Source of the DNA: Paraburkholderia panacisoli
GTDB taxonomy: Bacteria; Pseudomonadota; Gammaproteobacteria; Burkholderiales; Burkholderiaceae
Length of the DNA stretch: 64,000 nucleotides
Reading direction: 5' to 3'
Assembly (NCBI RefSeq): GCF_008369935.1
Contig: NZ_VTUZ01000032.1
Span: 1 to 64,000, forward strand
Shown piece after piece: positions 42,766 to 49,608 of this stretch. The number at the start of each line of letters is the position of its first letter. Position 1 is the first letter of the stretch. Both the position numbers and the translations under genes were made by a program. Under the pieces are notes generated by a model. The model searched no databases, had not been told where the DNA came from, and worked only from the letters and a program-made list of their open reading frames with translations.

Positions 42766-43299
42766 TCAGCAACTGAACACTTCGCACCACCGCACGCGCG
42801 CCACCATGTTCGATACCAGAACCGTGACGGTTGCGCCCGGCTTGGTCGTGATGATGCTTTCCTTCACCCGGTAGTGCGCGCCGGCCTGTTCCTGGCGTTC
42901 CCACCCAAGCACCGTCCCCTCGGAGTCGCGCACCAGCACGGCAACCGCCGACGTAGCGGTGGGCGTGACCGGTGCATATTCGACCGAAAGATGAACGCAA
43001 CATCCGCCACCGATGAACGCGGTGTTGCTGTTGGCCGCTGCGTTGCCCTGGCCCGCCGCGGTGGACGTGCCGAGCAAGGTCGCAAGACCGGTGCGCGTGA
43101 TGTCGCCGGTCGTCCTGGACTCGGCCACCAACTCCCGCGGTTCGGTGCGGCATTCCCTGCAACCGCATCGGCATTGCGCACTGGGTTGCCCGCAATGGCG
43201 ACAGTAACCTGTCCGCATCGGCTCGCGCGGATAGGAGAAAGCCGGCGCCGGCACGCGCCACGCGCCGGTGTAGTGCTGAGCGTACTGGCTTGGATTCAC
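42766..43299 (-). CDS. Beta-sandwich protein ending RWCExxC, block member 12
   Basis: A 177-residue protein started by GTG at 43299 with a perfect AGGAGG five bases upstream. Residues 35-55 hold a Cys-rich ribbon (YCRHCGQPSAQCRCGCRECR). Residues 95-177 form a beta-rich domain: GGCCVHLSVEYAPV, VLVRDSEGTVLGW, YRVKESIITTKPGATVTVLV, ending VARVRWCEVFSC. The last domain is clearly paralogous to that of the next gene (43340). The Cys-ribbon resembles a zinc knuckle. No signal peptide is seen. Function is unknown. Confidence 0.78.
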   Translation of the reverse strand: MNPSQYAQHYTGAWRVPAPAFSYPREPMRTGYCRHCGQPSAQCRCGCRECRTEPRELVAESRTTGDITRTGLATLLGTSTAAGQGNAAANSNTAFIGGGCCVHLSVEYAPVTPTATSAVAVLVRDSEGTVLGWERQEQAGAHYRVKESIITTKPGATVTVLVSNMVARVRWCEVFSC

Positions 43300-43339
43300 C
43301 TCGACCTCCTTTGAATGGTCAAGAAATCTCGCCCGCTGC

Positions 43340-43756
43340 CTAGCAGCAGATCGATTCACACCATCGGACGCGCGCGTCAACGTTGTTGACCGCCAGCGTC
43401 AATTTTGTTCCGGCCTTCACGCGCAGCAGGTCTTCCTGAACGTGGTACCCGACCGCGGGTGTCGAGTCGGTCCACGTCGAAGAAGAGCCATCCGATGCCG
43501 TAGTCAACGACACCGAGGGGCTCGCTGCGCCAGTCTCAACCAGGTACTCGACGGACAGCAGCACCTCTTCGCGTCCGCCCACGAACGCCGATTGAGGCGT
43601 AGTCGATTGCTGGACTTCGAGGTGACGTGGCACCCGCAGCACCGGGTCACAACCCGGCGCGACCGATGGGACGTACCATACCGGGATAAAGAAGGCGCAC
43701 ACGGGGGCTCGCGCGGGTTCGCAACCCGCCGGGCCACCCCAGCTTCCATGTTTCAT
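43340..43756 (-). CDS. Beta-sandwich protein ending RWCExxCC, block member 11
   Basis: A 138-residue protein from ATG at 43756, preceded by AGGAG. The N-terminus is short and Gly/Pro/Cys-containing (GPAGCEPARAPVCAFFIPVWYVP). The domain from about residue 60 reads VLLSVEYLVETG, LTTASDGSSSTW, YHVQEDLLRVKAGTKLTLAV, ending DARVRWCESICC. It matches the downstream 42766 protein strand by strand, so the two arose by tandem duplication. The domain could be a secreted-type or shell-like beta-sandwich, but no signal peptide is visible. Confidence 0.78.
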   Translation of the reverse strand: MKHGSWGGPAGCEPARAPVCAFFIPVWYVPSVAPGCDPVLRVPRHLEVQQSTTPQSAFVGGREEVLLSVEYLVETGAASPSVSLTTASDGSSSTWTDSTPAVGYHVQEDLLRVKAGTKLTLAVNNVDARVRWCESICC

Positions 43757-43799
43757 CTTGCCTCTCCTCAGCAAGCGTGCCCCACGCTTGCGGACAACG

Positions 43800-44030
43800 T
43801 TACGGTTGGTCGGGCGACGGCGCCGCAGGGGCTGCCGCGGCAGGCGGTGTCGAGGGCGCCGCGGGAGCGCTCAGGTCGCGCACGATCTTCAGCGCATCGT
43901 CGACGATCTCGAACCCCGAGTTCAGAAAGCCCGTCGCCATCGATGCGACCTTCGAAGCGATCTGCTGATCGATCAACGCACTCGACGTGTCATGAACCAG
44001 CTTGGTGACAGAAGCCAATGCAGTCGACAT
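43800..44030 (-). CDS. Small amphipathic-helix protein, block member 10
   Basis: A 76-residue protein with AAGGAG before the ATG at 44030. Residues 1-50 form one or two amphipathic helices (VTKLVHDTSSALIDQQIASK, then SMATGFLNSGFEIVDDALKIV). The tail is Pro/Ala rich (PAAPSTPPAAAAPAAPSPDQP). The layout of helix plus Pro/Ala tail recalls phasins and other surface-coating proteins of inclusions, which is only an analogy. It sits between the flavoprotein and the beta-sandwich pair. Confidence 0.7.
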   Translation of the reverse strand: MSTALASVTKLVHDTSSALIDQQIASKVASMATGFLNSGFEIVDDALKIVRDLSAPAAPSTPPAAAAPAAPSPDQP

Positions 44031-44033
44031 CGT

Positions 44034-45521
44034 TTATCTCCTTGACGTGTGTGCCGGTTCCCCGTGTCGGCCCGCTGTGTGACCAGACGCGACCTGGCGG
44101 TCGGCCAGCCGCATCACGCGGGTTGCTACCTCGATGCCCCAATCGAGCGTCGTGACGGGACTTCGTGCCATATTGACGCCCGCACGGGCAATGCTGCCAA
44201 CGGCACCGCGCGCGAGTCGCATGGAGCCGAGTACCACGTCGTGCTTGCCGTCAACCGCGGCGTTTGCATCGTATTGCATCAGCGCCAGCCAGGCGGCCAG
44301 CTGCTTGGGGAACGCCTGGTACAGCACCAGAGGGGACAAGCAACTGCTTTGCGAAATGACGCCGCTGAAGATGCCACTCGCGAAGTCCTGAAATTGCGGG
44401 TCGGCGGCCGTCAACGTGCCGATGTTCTTCAAAAGGAAAAGGGCGAAATCCCTGAGGTTCGGGTTCTTGGCGATCGACAGAAATATTTCGGCGGTCTGCC
44501 AGTCGAGTCCGTATTGCTCGTTCCACCGTGTCTCATAGCGCTTGAGCGCCGCGCATGAAAAATCTCCGGCGTCCAACGCATGGCGGCACGTTTGCGCAGC
44601 ACAAAACGCACTTTCCATGGCCTTGTGGATGCCTCCGCCATTGAGCGGGTCAGCCTGGTTTGCCGCATCGCCGATCAGCATCACGCGGTCCGCAATGATG
44701 GCTTTTGGCCGATAGAACGCGGCCGATCCGCCGGAGACCGGACCGCAACGTGTTGCGTTTGCGAGCATGCCGGCCACCTCGGTGGCGAGAAAACGCCGGA
44801 AGTGCGCACCGAGGTTCTCGAGCATCGGGAAATTCTTGTCGAACGCATAGCCGAGGCCGACGTTTGCGAATCCGCTGTCGTCGACAAATAGCCAGCCATA
44901 GCCGGGAAAATAGTCGCGCGCGAAGTACACCTTGATCTGCGCACCGTCCCATTCGACGTTCCGGAAGTAGGCGCGCAGCGAAGCAGCAATCACGCCATCC
45001 TTCAAGGTGTTGCCGATTGCGCGGGAGATCGCCGAGCTGACACCGTCGGCGCCGATCACGACGCGGGCGCGATATTCGGTCGGTTTGCCGCGCGTCTCAC
45101 CCATCACGCAAATGCAATCGGGCTCGTACACGATATCGTGCACGCGCGTATCGGGCTGAAAGTGAGCGCCATGATCACACGCGTTGTTGAGCAGAATATG
45201 ATCGAAGCGTTTGCGATCGAGCAGAACCGCGAAATCCGGATATTGCGTGTGCGACGGGAAGCGACCCGTCAGCACGAGCTCGCCGTTGATGAACAGATCG
45301 CAGGATTTCAGGCATGCGTCGGTGGCCGCGAGAACCTCGTCGACACAGCCGAGCCGGTCGAGCCAGTAGATGGCCTGCGGCGTCAGCCCGTCGCCGCATA
45401 CCTTGTCGCGTGGAAACGTGGATTTGTCGATCAGCAGAGTGGCGATACCGTCGCGCGCAAGAAAGCTCGCGGCACTGCTGCCGCCAGGACCTGCTCCCAC
45501 CACGATCGCGTCGTAGATCAT
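44034..45521 (-). CDS. Geranylgeranyl-reductase-family FAD oxidoreductase, block member 9
   Basis: A 495-residue flavoprotein of the GGR/digeranylgeranylglycerophospholipid reductase group. It shows the FAD motif VGAGPGGSSAASFLARDG, the family signature KVCGDGLTP, the middle motif GADGVSSAISRAIG and the second FAD contact MLIGDAANQADPLNGGGIHKAME. A C-terminal extension of about 110 residues contains amphipathic helices (SIARAGVNMARSPVTTLDWGIEVATRVMRL). The start is the ATG at 45521, or a GTG at 45536 overlapping the upstream stop. Such enzymes saturate isoprenoid chains, which fits the isoprenoid-synthase-fold gene at the head of the block. Confidence 0.85.
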   Translation of the reverse strand: MIYDAIVVGAGPGGSSAASFLARDGIATLLIDKSTFPRDKVCGDGLTPQAIYWLDRLGCVDEVLAATDACLKSCDLFINGELVLTGRFPSHTQYPDFAVLLDRKRFDHILLNNACDHGAHFQPDTRVHDIVYEPDCICVMGETRGKPTEYRARVVIGADGVSSAISRAIGNTLKDGVIAASLRAYFRNVEWDGAQIKVYFARDYFPGYGWLFVDDSGFANVGLGYAFDKNFPMLENLGAHFRRFLATEVAGMLANATRCGPVSGGSAAFYRPKAIIADRVMLIGDAANQADPLNGGGIHKAMESAFCAAQTCRHALDAGDFSCAALKRYETRWNEQYGLDWQTAEIFLSIAKNPNLRDFALFLLKNIGTLTAADPQFQDFASGIFSGVISQSSCLSPLVLYQAFPKQLAAWLALMQYDANAAVDGKHDVVLGSMRLARGAVGSIARAGVNMARSPVTTLDWGIEVATRVMRLADRQVASGHTAGRHGEPAHTSRR

Positions 45522-45532
45522 CGCCTTTGCGC

Positions 45533-46306
45533 TCACGTTGCACCGACAACCAGGATCACGGGAATGCGCAGCTCGCTGCCCGATTCGACGACAACCGCAC
45601 CATGGTAGACGTCCGGCGGCAGATCGGATGGCAGCGTGCCCTGGAGCACGAATTTTTCGAAGTCCACCGGCGCAATGGTTTTCTGGTTCGGTTTGACCGC
45701 CAGCGTACCGGCTTCGAATCGCGCCCCTTGCATATGGCCGGTGAATCCTTCCACCCGGAGGGACACCTTCTTGGGTTCGGTCGTCGAATCGTTGTTCACC
45801 GAGAACGACACGCGAACTTCGCTGCCCGGTATCAGCGCCAGCCGATTGGTTACTGCGTAGCCGCCATCGTCGGGTACGGCGGATTGCGCCGGCGCAGTCA
45901 CCGGAGCGGACGGCCATGCGCCGCCCTCCATGCTCGGGCCAGGCTCCGCGGGCGCCGCGCCGGGCATCGATCCGGCATGCGTTGCGGCGTTGCTCACGCG
46001 CTCGCGAATTTCCTGCTGGGCCACCGCGCCGACTCGGCTGATGAGCGTCACGCCCAGACTCACGCCTGCCTCCGCAAGATCGAGGCCTTTGCTCAGGATC
46101 GCGCTGAACTGATCGAGGTGCCCACGCAGATCGGGAGCGGAACTGGTCGCCGCCTTGGGCTGGTGCGCCGCGTGCGCATTGGGCTCATCCAGATGCGGCG
46201 GTGTCGGCGACCCATTGTCGGGGGAACTGGCGGGCCGCGCCTCGTGCGCGGGACTGGTCGCATCACCGGTCCCGGAGGCTGCCGCTGCATCACTGGTGGC
46301 CGACAT
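45533..46306 (-). CDS. Protein with helix and C-terminal beta-sandwich, block member 8
   Basis: A 257-residue protein with AAGGAG seven bases before the ATG. Residues 1-60 are disordered (Ala/Ser/Pro/His rich). Residues 62-107 form an amphipathic helix (LDQFSAILSKGLDLAEAGVS, then LGVTLISRVGAVAQQEIRER). Residues 150-255 form a beta-rich domain (YAVTNRLALIPGSEVRVSFS, VSLRVEGFTG, VYHGAVVVESGSELRIPVIL). It overlaps the previous gene by 17 bp. The helix resembles those in block members 9, 10 and 13. No known family was recognised. Confidence 0.75.
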   Translation of the reverse strand: MSATSDAAAASGTGDATSPAHEARPASSPDNGSPTPPHLDEPNAHAAHQPKAATSSAPDLRGHLDQFSAILSKGLDLAEAGVSLGVTLISRVGAVAQQEIRERVSNAATHAGSMPGAAPAEPGPSMEGGAWPSAPVTAPAQSAVPDDGGYAVTNRLALIPGSEVRVSFSVNNDSTTEPKKVSLRVEGFTGHMQGARFEAGTLAVKPNQKTIAPVDFEKFVLQGTLPSDLPPDVYHGAVVVESGSELRIPVILVVGAT

Positions 46307-46616
46307 CGCATGACTCCTTGCAGGGCGCTACACACCCGCAGCCATAAACAGGCGGTATGCAGACGTAACTGACGTGCTGCCGGACGTTGCAGCAGCGACC
46401 TTCGCGTGGACGGCATGAGTCGCATGGTTGCGGCCAGGGCGAATGGGGCACGTCCCAGATTGCCCGATGCGCGATGTGCCGTGCCGAGAGCGCGCCCGCG
46501 TACGCGCGATACGCTGCAGCCGAGGCAAGACCGGCGAGGGCATTGGCAAGGCCGATCAGATTCTCGCTGAGGATGCGGACACCCGGGCCGGCATCGGGAA
46601 GGCTATTGCGTGACAT
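46290..46616 (-). CDS. Small cysteine-rich protein, block member 7
   Basis: A 108-residue protein. Residues 15-58 form an Ala-rich helix region (LSENLIGLANALAGLASAAA). The C-terminal 50 residues hold nine cysteines (PCDSCRPREGRCCNVRQ, GCGCVAPCKESC). The ATG at 46616 follows GGAG by ten bases; a TTG three codons upstream is too close to that site. It lies between two larger block proteins. The helix plus Cys tail repeats the layout of the 42192 protein at smaller size. Confidence 0.7.
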   Translation of the reverse strand: MSRNSLPDAGPGVRILSENLIGLANALAGLASAAAYRAYAGALSARHIAHRAIWDVPHSPWPQPCDSCRPREGRCCNVRQHVSYVCIPPVYGCGCVAPCKESCDVGHQ

Positions 46617-46621
46617 GGCGT

Positions 46622-47350
46622 TCAATCTCCACTGGCAACCGAACTGTCAGCGCGGGCGTTGCGTTGCGCCGCTGGAGCAGCCGCGCTGCCGCGGCCCAAG
46701 GCGTAATGAAAGCGTGGCGCGCCGGCACTCAGTCGCGCGGGGTGTCGCGCTTGAGCGGCTTGTGCCGGCCAGGGTGCGTCGGCGCAATGCTCGGCGTCAC
46801 AGGCAACCGTGCGAGGGGCGACGCGAGTGATGGTCTGCGTGCACCGCTGCGTGGTGCGCGTGGGGATCGCCGGATTGCCGGCCGCCGCGACATCGGGAAA
46901 GCTGCGTTCCGTCGAGTGCGATTGTTCGCTTCGCGCGCAGTTGCGCGGCACGAGCTTCATTTCGCCGTCGATTTCGAATCGCATGATTTCGAAGCCTAGC
47001 AGCCGCGTTCGAATGCGGTAACGCGCCGGCAGATCGAATCGCTGCTGGAGCGCCAACGCCAGCGGCGGCACCCGCCGCACGGACACATCCAGTTGGGGCA
47101 ACTGACTGAGCGTCAGATTCACGGTCGGCAGGTGCGTGACGTTCAACTGGTCAACGCGCAGCGGATCGACGTGACGGATGTGATCGATCCGCAGCGACTC
47201 CACCAGCAGTGGCGCGATCTGGTTCAGTTCCTTGATATGGACCGCGGCCGGCGCGATCTTCTGCACGTCGGCGATCGTCAGCGGCTGGATCGTCAGCGGC
47301 TGGATCGGGATCGGATCGACGTTGTGTACCGACTTGATATCGACGTCCAT
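46622..47350 (-). CDS. Repetitive beta-solenoid-like protein, block member 6
   Basis: A 242-residue protein. The first 110 residues show a strongly periodic pattern of hydrophobic residues, I-x-P-L-x-I and related turns (IQPLTIQPLTIADVQKIAP, RIDHIRHVDPLRVDQLNVTH, LPTVNLTLSQLPQLDV), suggesting a beta-solenoid or repeated strand array. A 15-bp unit occurs twice in tandem in the DNA (about 47265-47295). The remainder has RIRTRLLGFEIMRFEIDGEM and three cysteines. GGAG precedes the ATG. No signal and no known family. Confidence 0.72.
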   Translation of the reverse strand: MDVDIKSVHNVDPIPIQPLTIQPLTIADVQKIAPAAVHIKELNQIAPLLVESLRIDHIRHVDPLRVDQLNVTHLPTVNLTLSQLPQLDVSVRRVPPLALALQQRFDLPARYRIRTRLLGFEIMRFEIDGEMKLVPRNCARSEQSHSTERSFPDVAAAGNPAIPTRTTQRCTQTITRVAPRTVACDAEHCADAPWPAQAAQARHPARLSAGAPRFHYALGRGSAAAPAAQRNARADSSVASGD

Positions 47351-47389
47351 CTGTTGTCTCCAGAGCGATATGCCGACGAGCGACGCCGG

Positions 47390-48127
47390 CTAGGCGGCCG
47401 GCCATGTGTAGTTGAGGAGCAGCACGCGCGCGTCGTCGCGAATCGCCGCTTGTGCCTGATTGCGCACGCTGACCGTCACGACCTGCGTCCCGCCGTTGCC
47501 GGGTGCCTGATAAAGAAACCATGGATCGGTCGCGCCGCCTTGCACCACACCGTCAACCAGCCATTCGAAGGCCGGTGCGGGATCATGTGACGCGGTGGCG
47601 GTGAAGAGCCGCATCTTGTTGCTGTCGTCGATATAGTTGTTGTTGAAGCCTTGCCGATAGTAGAGATTGACCCGCCGTGGCCATATTTCGACCGAGGGCC
47701 TCGGTGCCGCCGCGGGTCCGGTGCCGACTAGCGTGACCCACGCGTAGGCCTTGCGTAGCCGGTCCTCGCGCGCAGTCGCGACGACGACCTCGGTGAAACA
47801 GTCCGGTAGCGCGCCCTTGGGCGGAGCGCGATATAGACCCGTCGCATCGATCGATCCGGCACCGGGGTTGCCCAGCACGTCGTGCACTTCCCACAACGCG
47901 CCTTGACTCGAGTTGAACACCGTTGCGGCGAAGCGGGTTTGTGCGTTGATCGGATTCGCCGTCCATTCATCCTCGAAGTTGAGCGTGACCGCCGGCGGCC
48001 AGACTTCGATTTCCACCTGGTGGCGATATTCGACACATCGGTAGATCTCTCTCACGCAAGCGCCGCACGCGCTCCGGTTCGCCGTGCCGTGCACGGGCAT
48101 TGGGCGCCGTTGCGGTCTGATTATCAC
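47390..48127 (-). CDS. Ig-like two-domain protein, block member 5
   Basis: A 245-residue protein, probably starting at GTG 48127 (GGAG eight bases upstream). Two Ig-like halves are visible: VEIEVWPPAVTLN...GLYRAPP...EVVVATA, and VEIWPRRVNLYYRQG...WFLYQAPGNGGTQVVTVSVR. Each opens with VEI-WP and ends in a Gly/Pro-containing strand pattern (G-LYRAPP and WFLYQAPG). The N-terminal 35 residues have three cysteines (ACGACVREIYRC). Ig-like repeats often mediate assembly. It lacks a signal peptide. Confidence 0.75.
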   Translation of the reverse strand: MIIRPQRRPMPVHGTANRSACGACVREIYRCVEYRHQVEIEVWPPAVTLNFEDEWTANPINAQTRFAATVFNSSQGALWEVHDVLGNPGAGSIDATGLYRAPPKGALPDCFTEVVVATAREDRLRKAYAWVTLVGTGPAAAPRPSVEIWPRRVNLYYRQGFNNNYIDDSNKMRLFTATASHDPAPAFEWLVDGVVQGGATDPWFLYQAPGNGGTQVVTVSVRNQAQAAIRDDARVLLLNYTWPAA

Positions 48128-48152
48128 GATTCGCGCTCCACCACGCAAAATG

Positions 48153-48557
48153 TCATTCGTTGTCGGAGCCGTCGACGGCCTCGGCGAGCGCTTTGACGGG
48201 GACTTTGCCGGTCACGCCGATCTCGGCCTTGCATGCGCCGGTGCCATGCAAAGTGCTGCTGATCCCTTCCTTGCCGACGACCCCGCCGATGCTTATATCG
48301 CGGGCATCCAGCTTCACGTCGATCGGATTCAGCTGGAAGCGGGCGGGTCCGACCGACGCGACCACCACGCGCCGACGCCTATGTCGCAGAAACGGAATGG
48401 TCAACGAGATGGGCAACTCCTTCAGCGACACTTCGACCGGCCCGGTCGAAAGCGAGAACGACGCACCGCCACAGCATTCGAACGCGAGCGGTGCCGCGTC
48501 AATGCGAAGGTTCAGATCCGGGTGCGCGTGAAGGGTGACGCGGGTGCCGAATTTCAT
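48153..48557 (-). CDS. Beta-rich protein of unknown function, block member 4
   Basis: A 134-residue protein; GGAAGGGGG precedes the ATG at 48557, which overlaps the stop of the upstream 75-residue gene as ATGA. The sequence is beta rich (TRVTLHAHPDLNLRIDAAPL, VEVSLKELPISLTIPF) with a basic loop (RHRRRRVVV) and a vicinal Cys pair (ECCGG). No known family was recognised. The tight coupling to its neighbour suggests a shared assembly. Confidence 0.75.
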   Translation of the reverse strand: MKFGTRVTLHAHPDLNLRIDAAPLAFECCGGASFSLSTGPVEVSLKELPISLTIPFLRHRRRRVVVASVGPARFQLNPIDVKLDARDISIGGVVGKEGISSTLHGTGACKAEIGVTGKVPVKALAEAVDGSDNE

Positions 48558-48781
48558 GTTTTTCCCCCTTCCGCGACCGGCGCGTGGTTACCTTCCGTGT
48601 CGAGATCGGGGTACACACGCTCGGCCAGATCGCTGAACATGTCGTCGACCGTCTTGTTCAGATGCTCGAAGCCGTCCAGCGCCTGGGATATCTCAGTGCA
48701 GTTCTGACCTTCGATCTGGAAGTGCACCATCGGTCCCAACCGGATGGACATGGTGATTCTGGGCATCGCATCCTCGCTCAT
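48554..48781 (-). CDS. Small protein with a 7-bp repeat at its start, block member 3
   Basis: A 75-residue acidic protein (ITMSIRLGPMVHFQIEGQNC, then ISQALDGFEHLNKTVDDMFS). Its first ATG (48781) lies inside a tandem heptamer tract; a second ATG at 48766, with GAGG five bases upstream, is an alternative start giving 70 residues. It overlaps the next gene as ATGA. Changes in repeat number would move the extra upstream ATGs and the distance to upstream signals, so expression may vary. Function is unknown. Confidence 0.7.
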   Translation of the reverse strand: MSEDAMPRITMSIRLGPMVHFQIEGQNCTEISQALDGFEHLNKTVDDMFSDLAERVYPDLDTEGNHAPVAEGGKT

Positions 48782-48825
48782 CGCTCATCGCTCATCGCTC
48801 ATCGCTCATCGCTCATCGCTCATCG
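48774..48825. repeat. Heptanucleotide tandem repeat (TCGCTCA) x 7
   Basis: Seven full copies of TCGCTCA plus TCG run without interruption from 48774 to 48825. On the minus strand each unit contributes an ATGAGCG, so each copy presents an ATG in a shifted frame. The tract spans the gap between two block genes and enters the first codons of the 75-residue gene. Such unit lengths, not multiples of three, are typical of phase-variable contingency loci. Confidence 0.85.
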
Positions 48826-48864
48826 ACTGGCCGACGCTGATCTGGCTCCGCATCCGTTGCCGAG

Positions 48865-49608
48865 TCAATCGTGCGCTGGCCGCGAAGCGCCGTTTCCGGC
48901 ACGGTGGGCGTTTGCACCGTCCAGACTAGCCTCATACGCGTTCGCACCATTCGCACCGTTAGCACCACCATTCGCACCGTTAGCACCGCTCGTACCGTTG
49001 GTGCCGCTTGTGGCAGGCGCACCGTTTCCGTTTGCGGCGTGCACACCCGCGCCGTTAGCCTCTCCCACCCCAGCTTCCATTTCGCGCAGAAGCGTGGACA
49101 AGCCGTCGAGTGAAGCAAGAACCGTCCCCAGCGCGATTTTTTCCCGCTCACCGAGATCGCGGCACACCCGTTCGATCTGCGCGCCCAGCACCCGTCCTTC
49201 CAGCGTGCCGCGGTATTCGCGCCCGCGTTCGCGCAACACACCGCCAAACTGCGTAATGATCGACAGCACCCCGTAAAGCAGGTCGCTCGGCAAATTTCGA
49301 TCGTCTGGAGCGTCTTCATTGAACACTGGTTTGCACCGTGGGCAAGCGAGTTGCTGTTCGTCGCGGCCGATTCGCCAGACACCATAGAGCGCAGACGTCG
49401 ATTGCTTCGGTATCGACCGGCAACCCATGCGATGCAATCGTCCTGCTGACGCGTCGAATTGAAACGGCGCCTGCGAGGCCTCGGCGCGGTTGTCGATTCT
49501 CAGCAACGGTTGCTGTCCGTGAAGCCTTCCGACGCTGTGCAACTCCTGGATGTGCAACGCGATCAGATCTGCCGCCCGCGATCCATCGACACCAACGCCA
49601 TCACTCAT
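48865..49608 (-). CDS. Protein with CxxC and Asn-Gly-Ala-rich tail, block member 2
   Basis: A 247-residue protein starting at 49608, overlapping the isoprenoid-synthase gene end by 8 bp. A CxxC pair (LACPRCKPVF, about 87-96) suggests a metal site. Residues 105-180 form a helical part (LPSDLLYGVLSIITQFGGVL, REKIALGTVLASLDGLSTLL). The last 60 residues are low complexity with repeated Ala-Asn-Gly units (NGTSGANGANGGANGANGAN), encoded by imperfect direct repeats at 48930-49010. No known family was recognised. The tail could be a flexible linker or a sticky surface segment. Confidence 0.75.
   Translation of the reverse strand: MSDGVGVDGSRAADLIALHIQELHSVGRLHGQQPLLRIDNRAEASQAPFQFDASAGRLHRMGCRSIPKQSTSALYGVWRIGRDEQQLACPRCKPVFNEDAPDDRNLPSDLLYGVLSIITQFGGVLRERGREYRGTLEGRVLGAQIERVCRDLGEREKIALGTVLASLDGLSTLLREMEAGVGEANGAGVHAANGNGAPATSGTNGTSGANGANGGANGANGANAYEASLDGANAHRAGNGASRPAHD

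Noticed and set aside
48774-49010. The heptamer tract and the nearby Asn/Gly/Ala-coding repeats as a CRISPR array
   Set aside because: The 7-bp units are contiguous with no spacers, and the other repeats are in-frame codon repeats inside a coding region.
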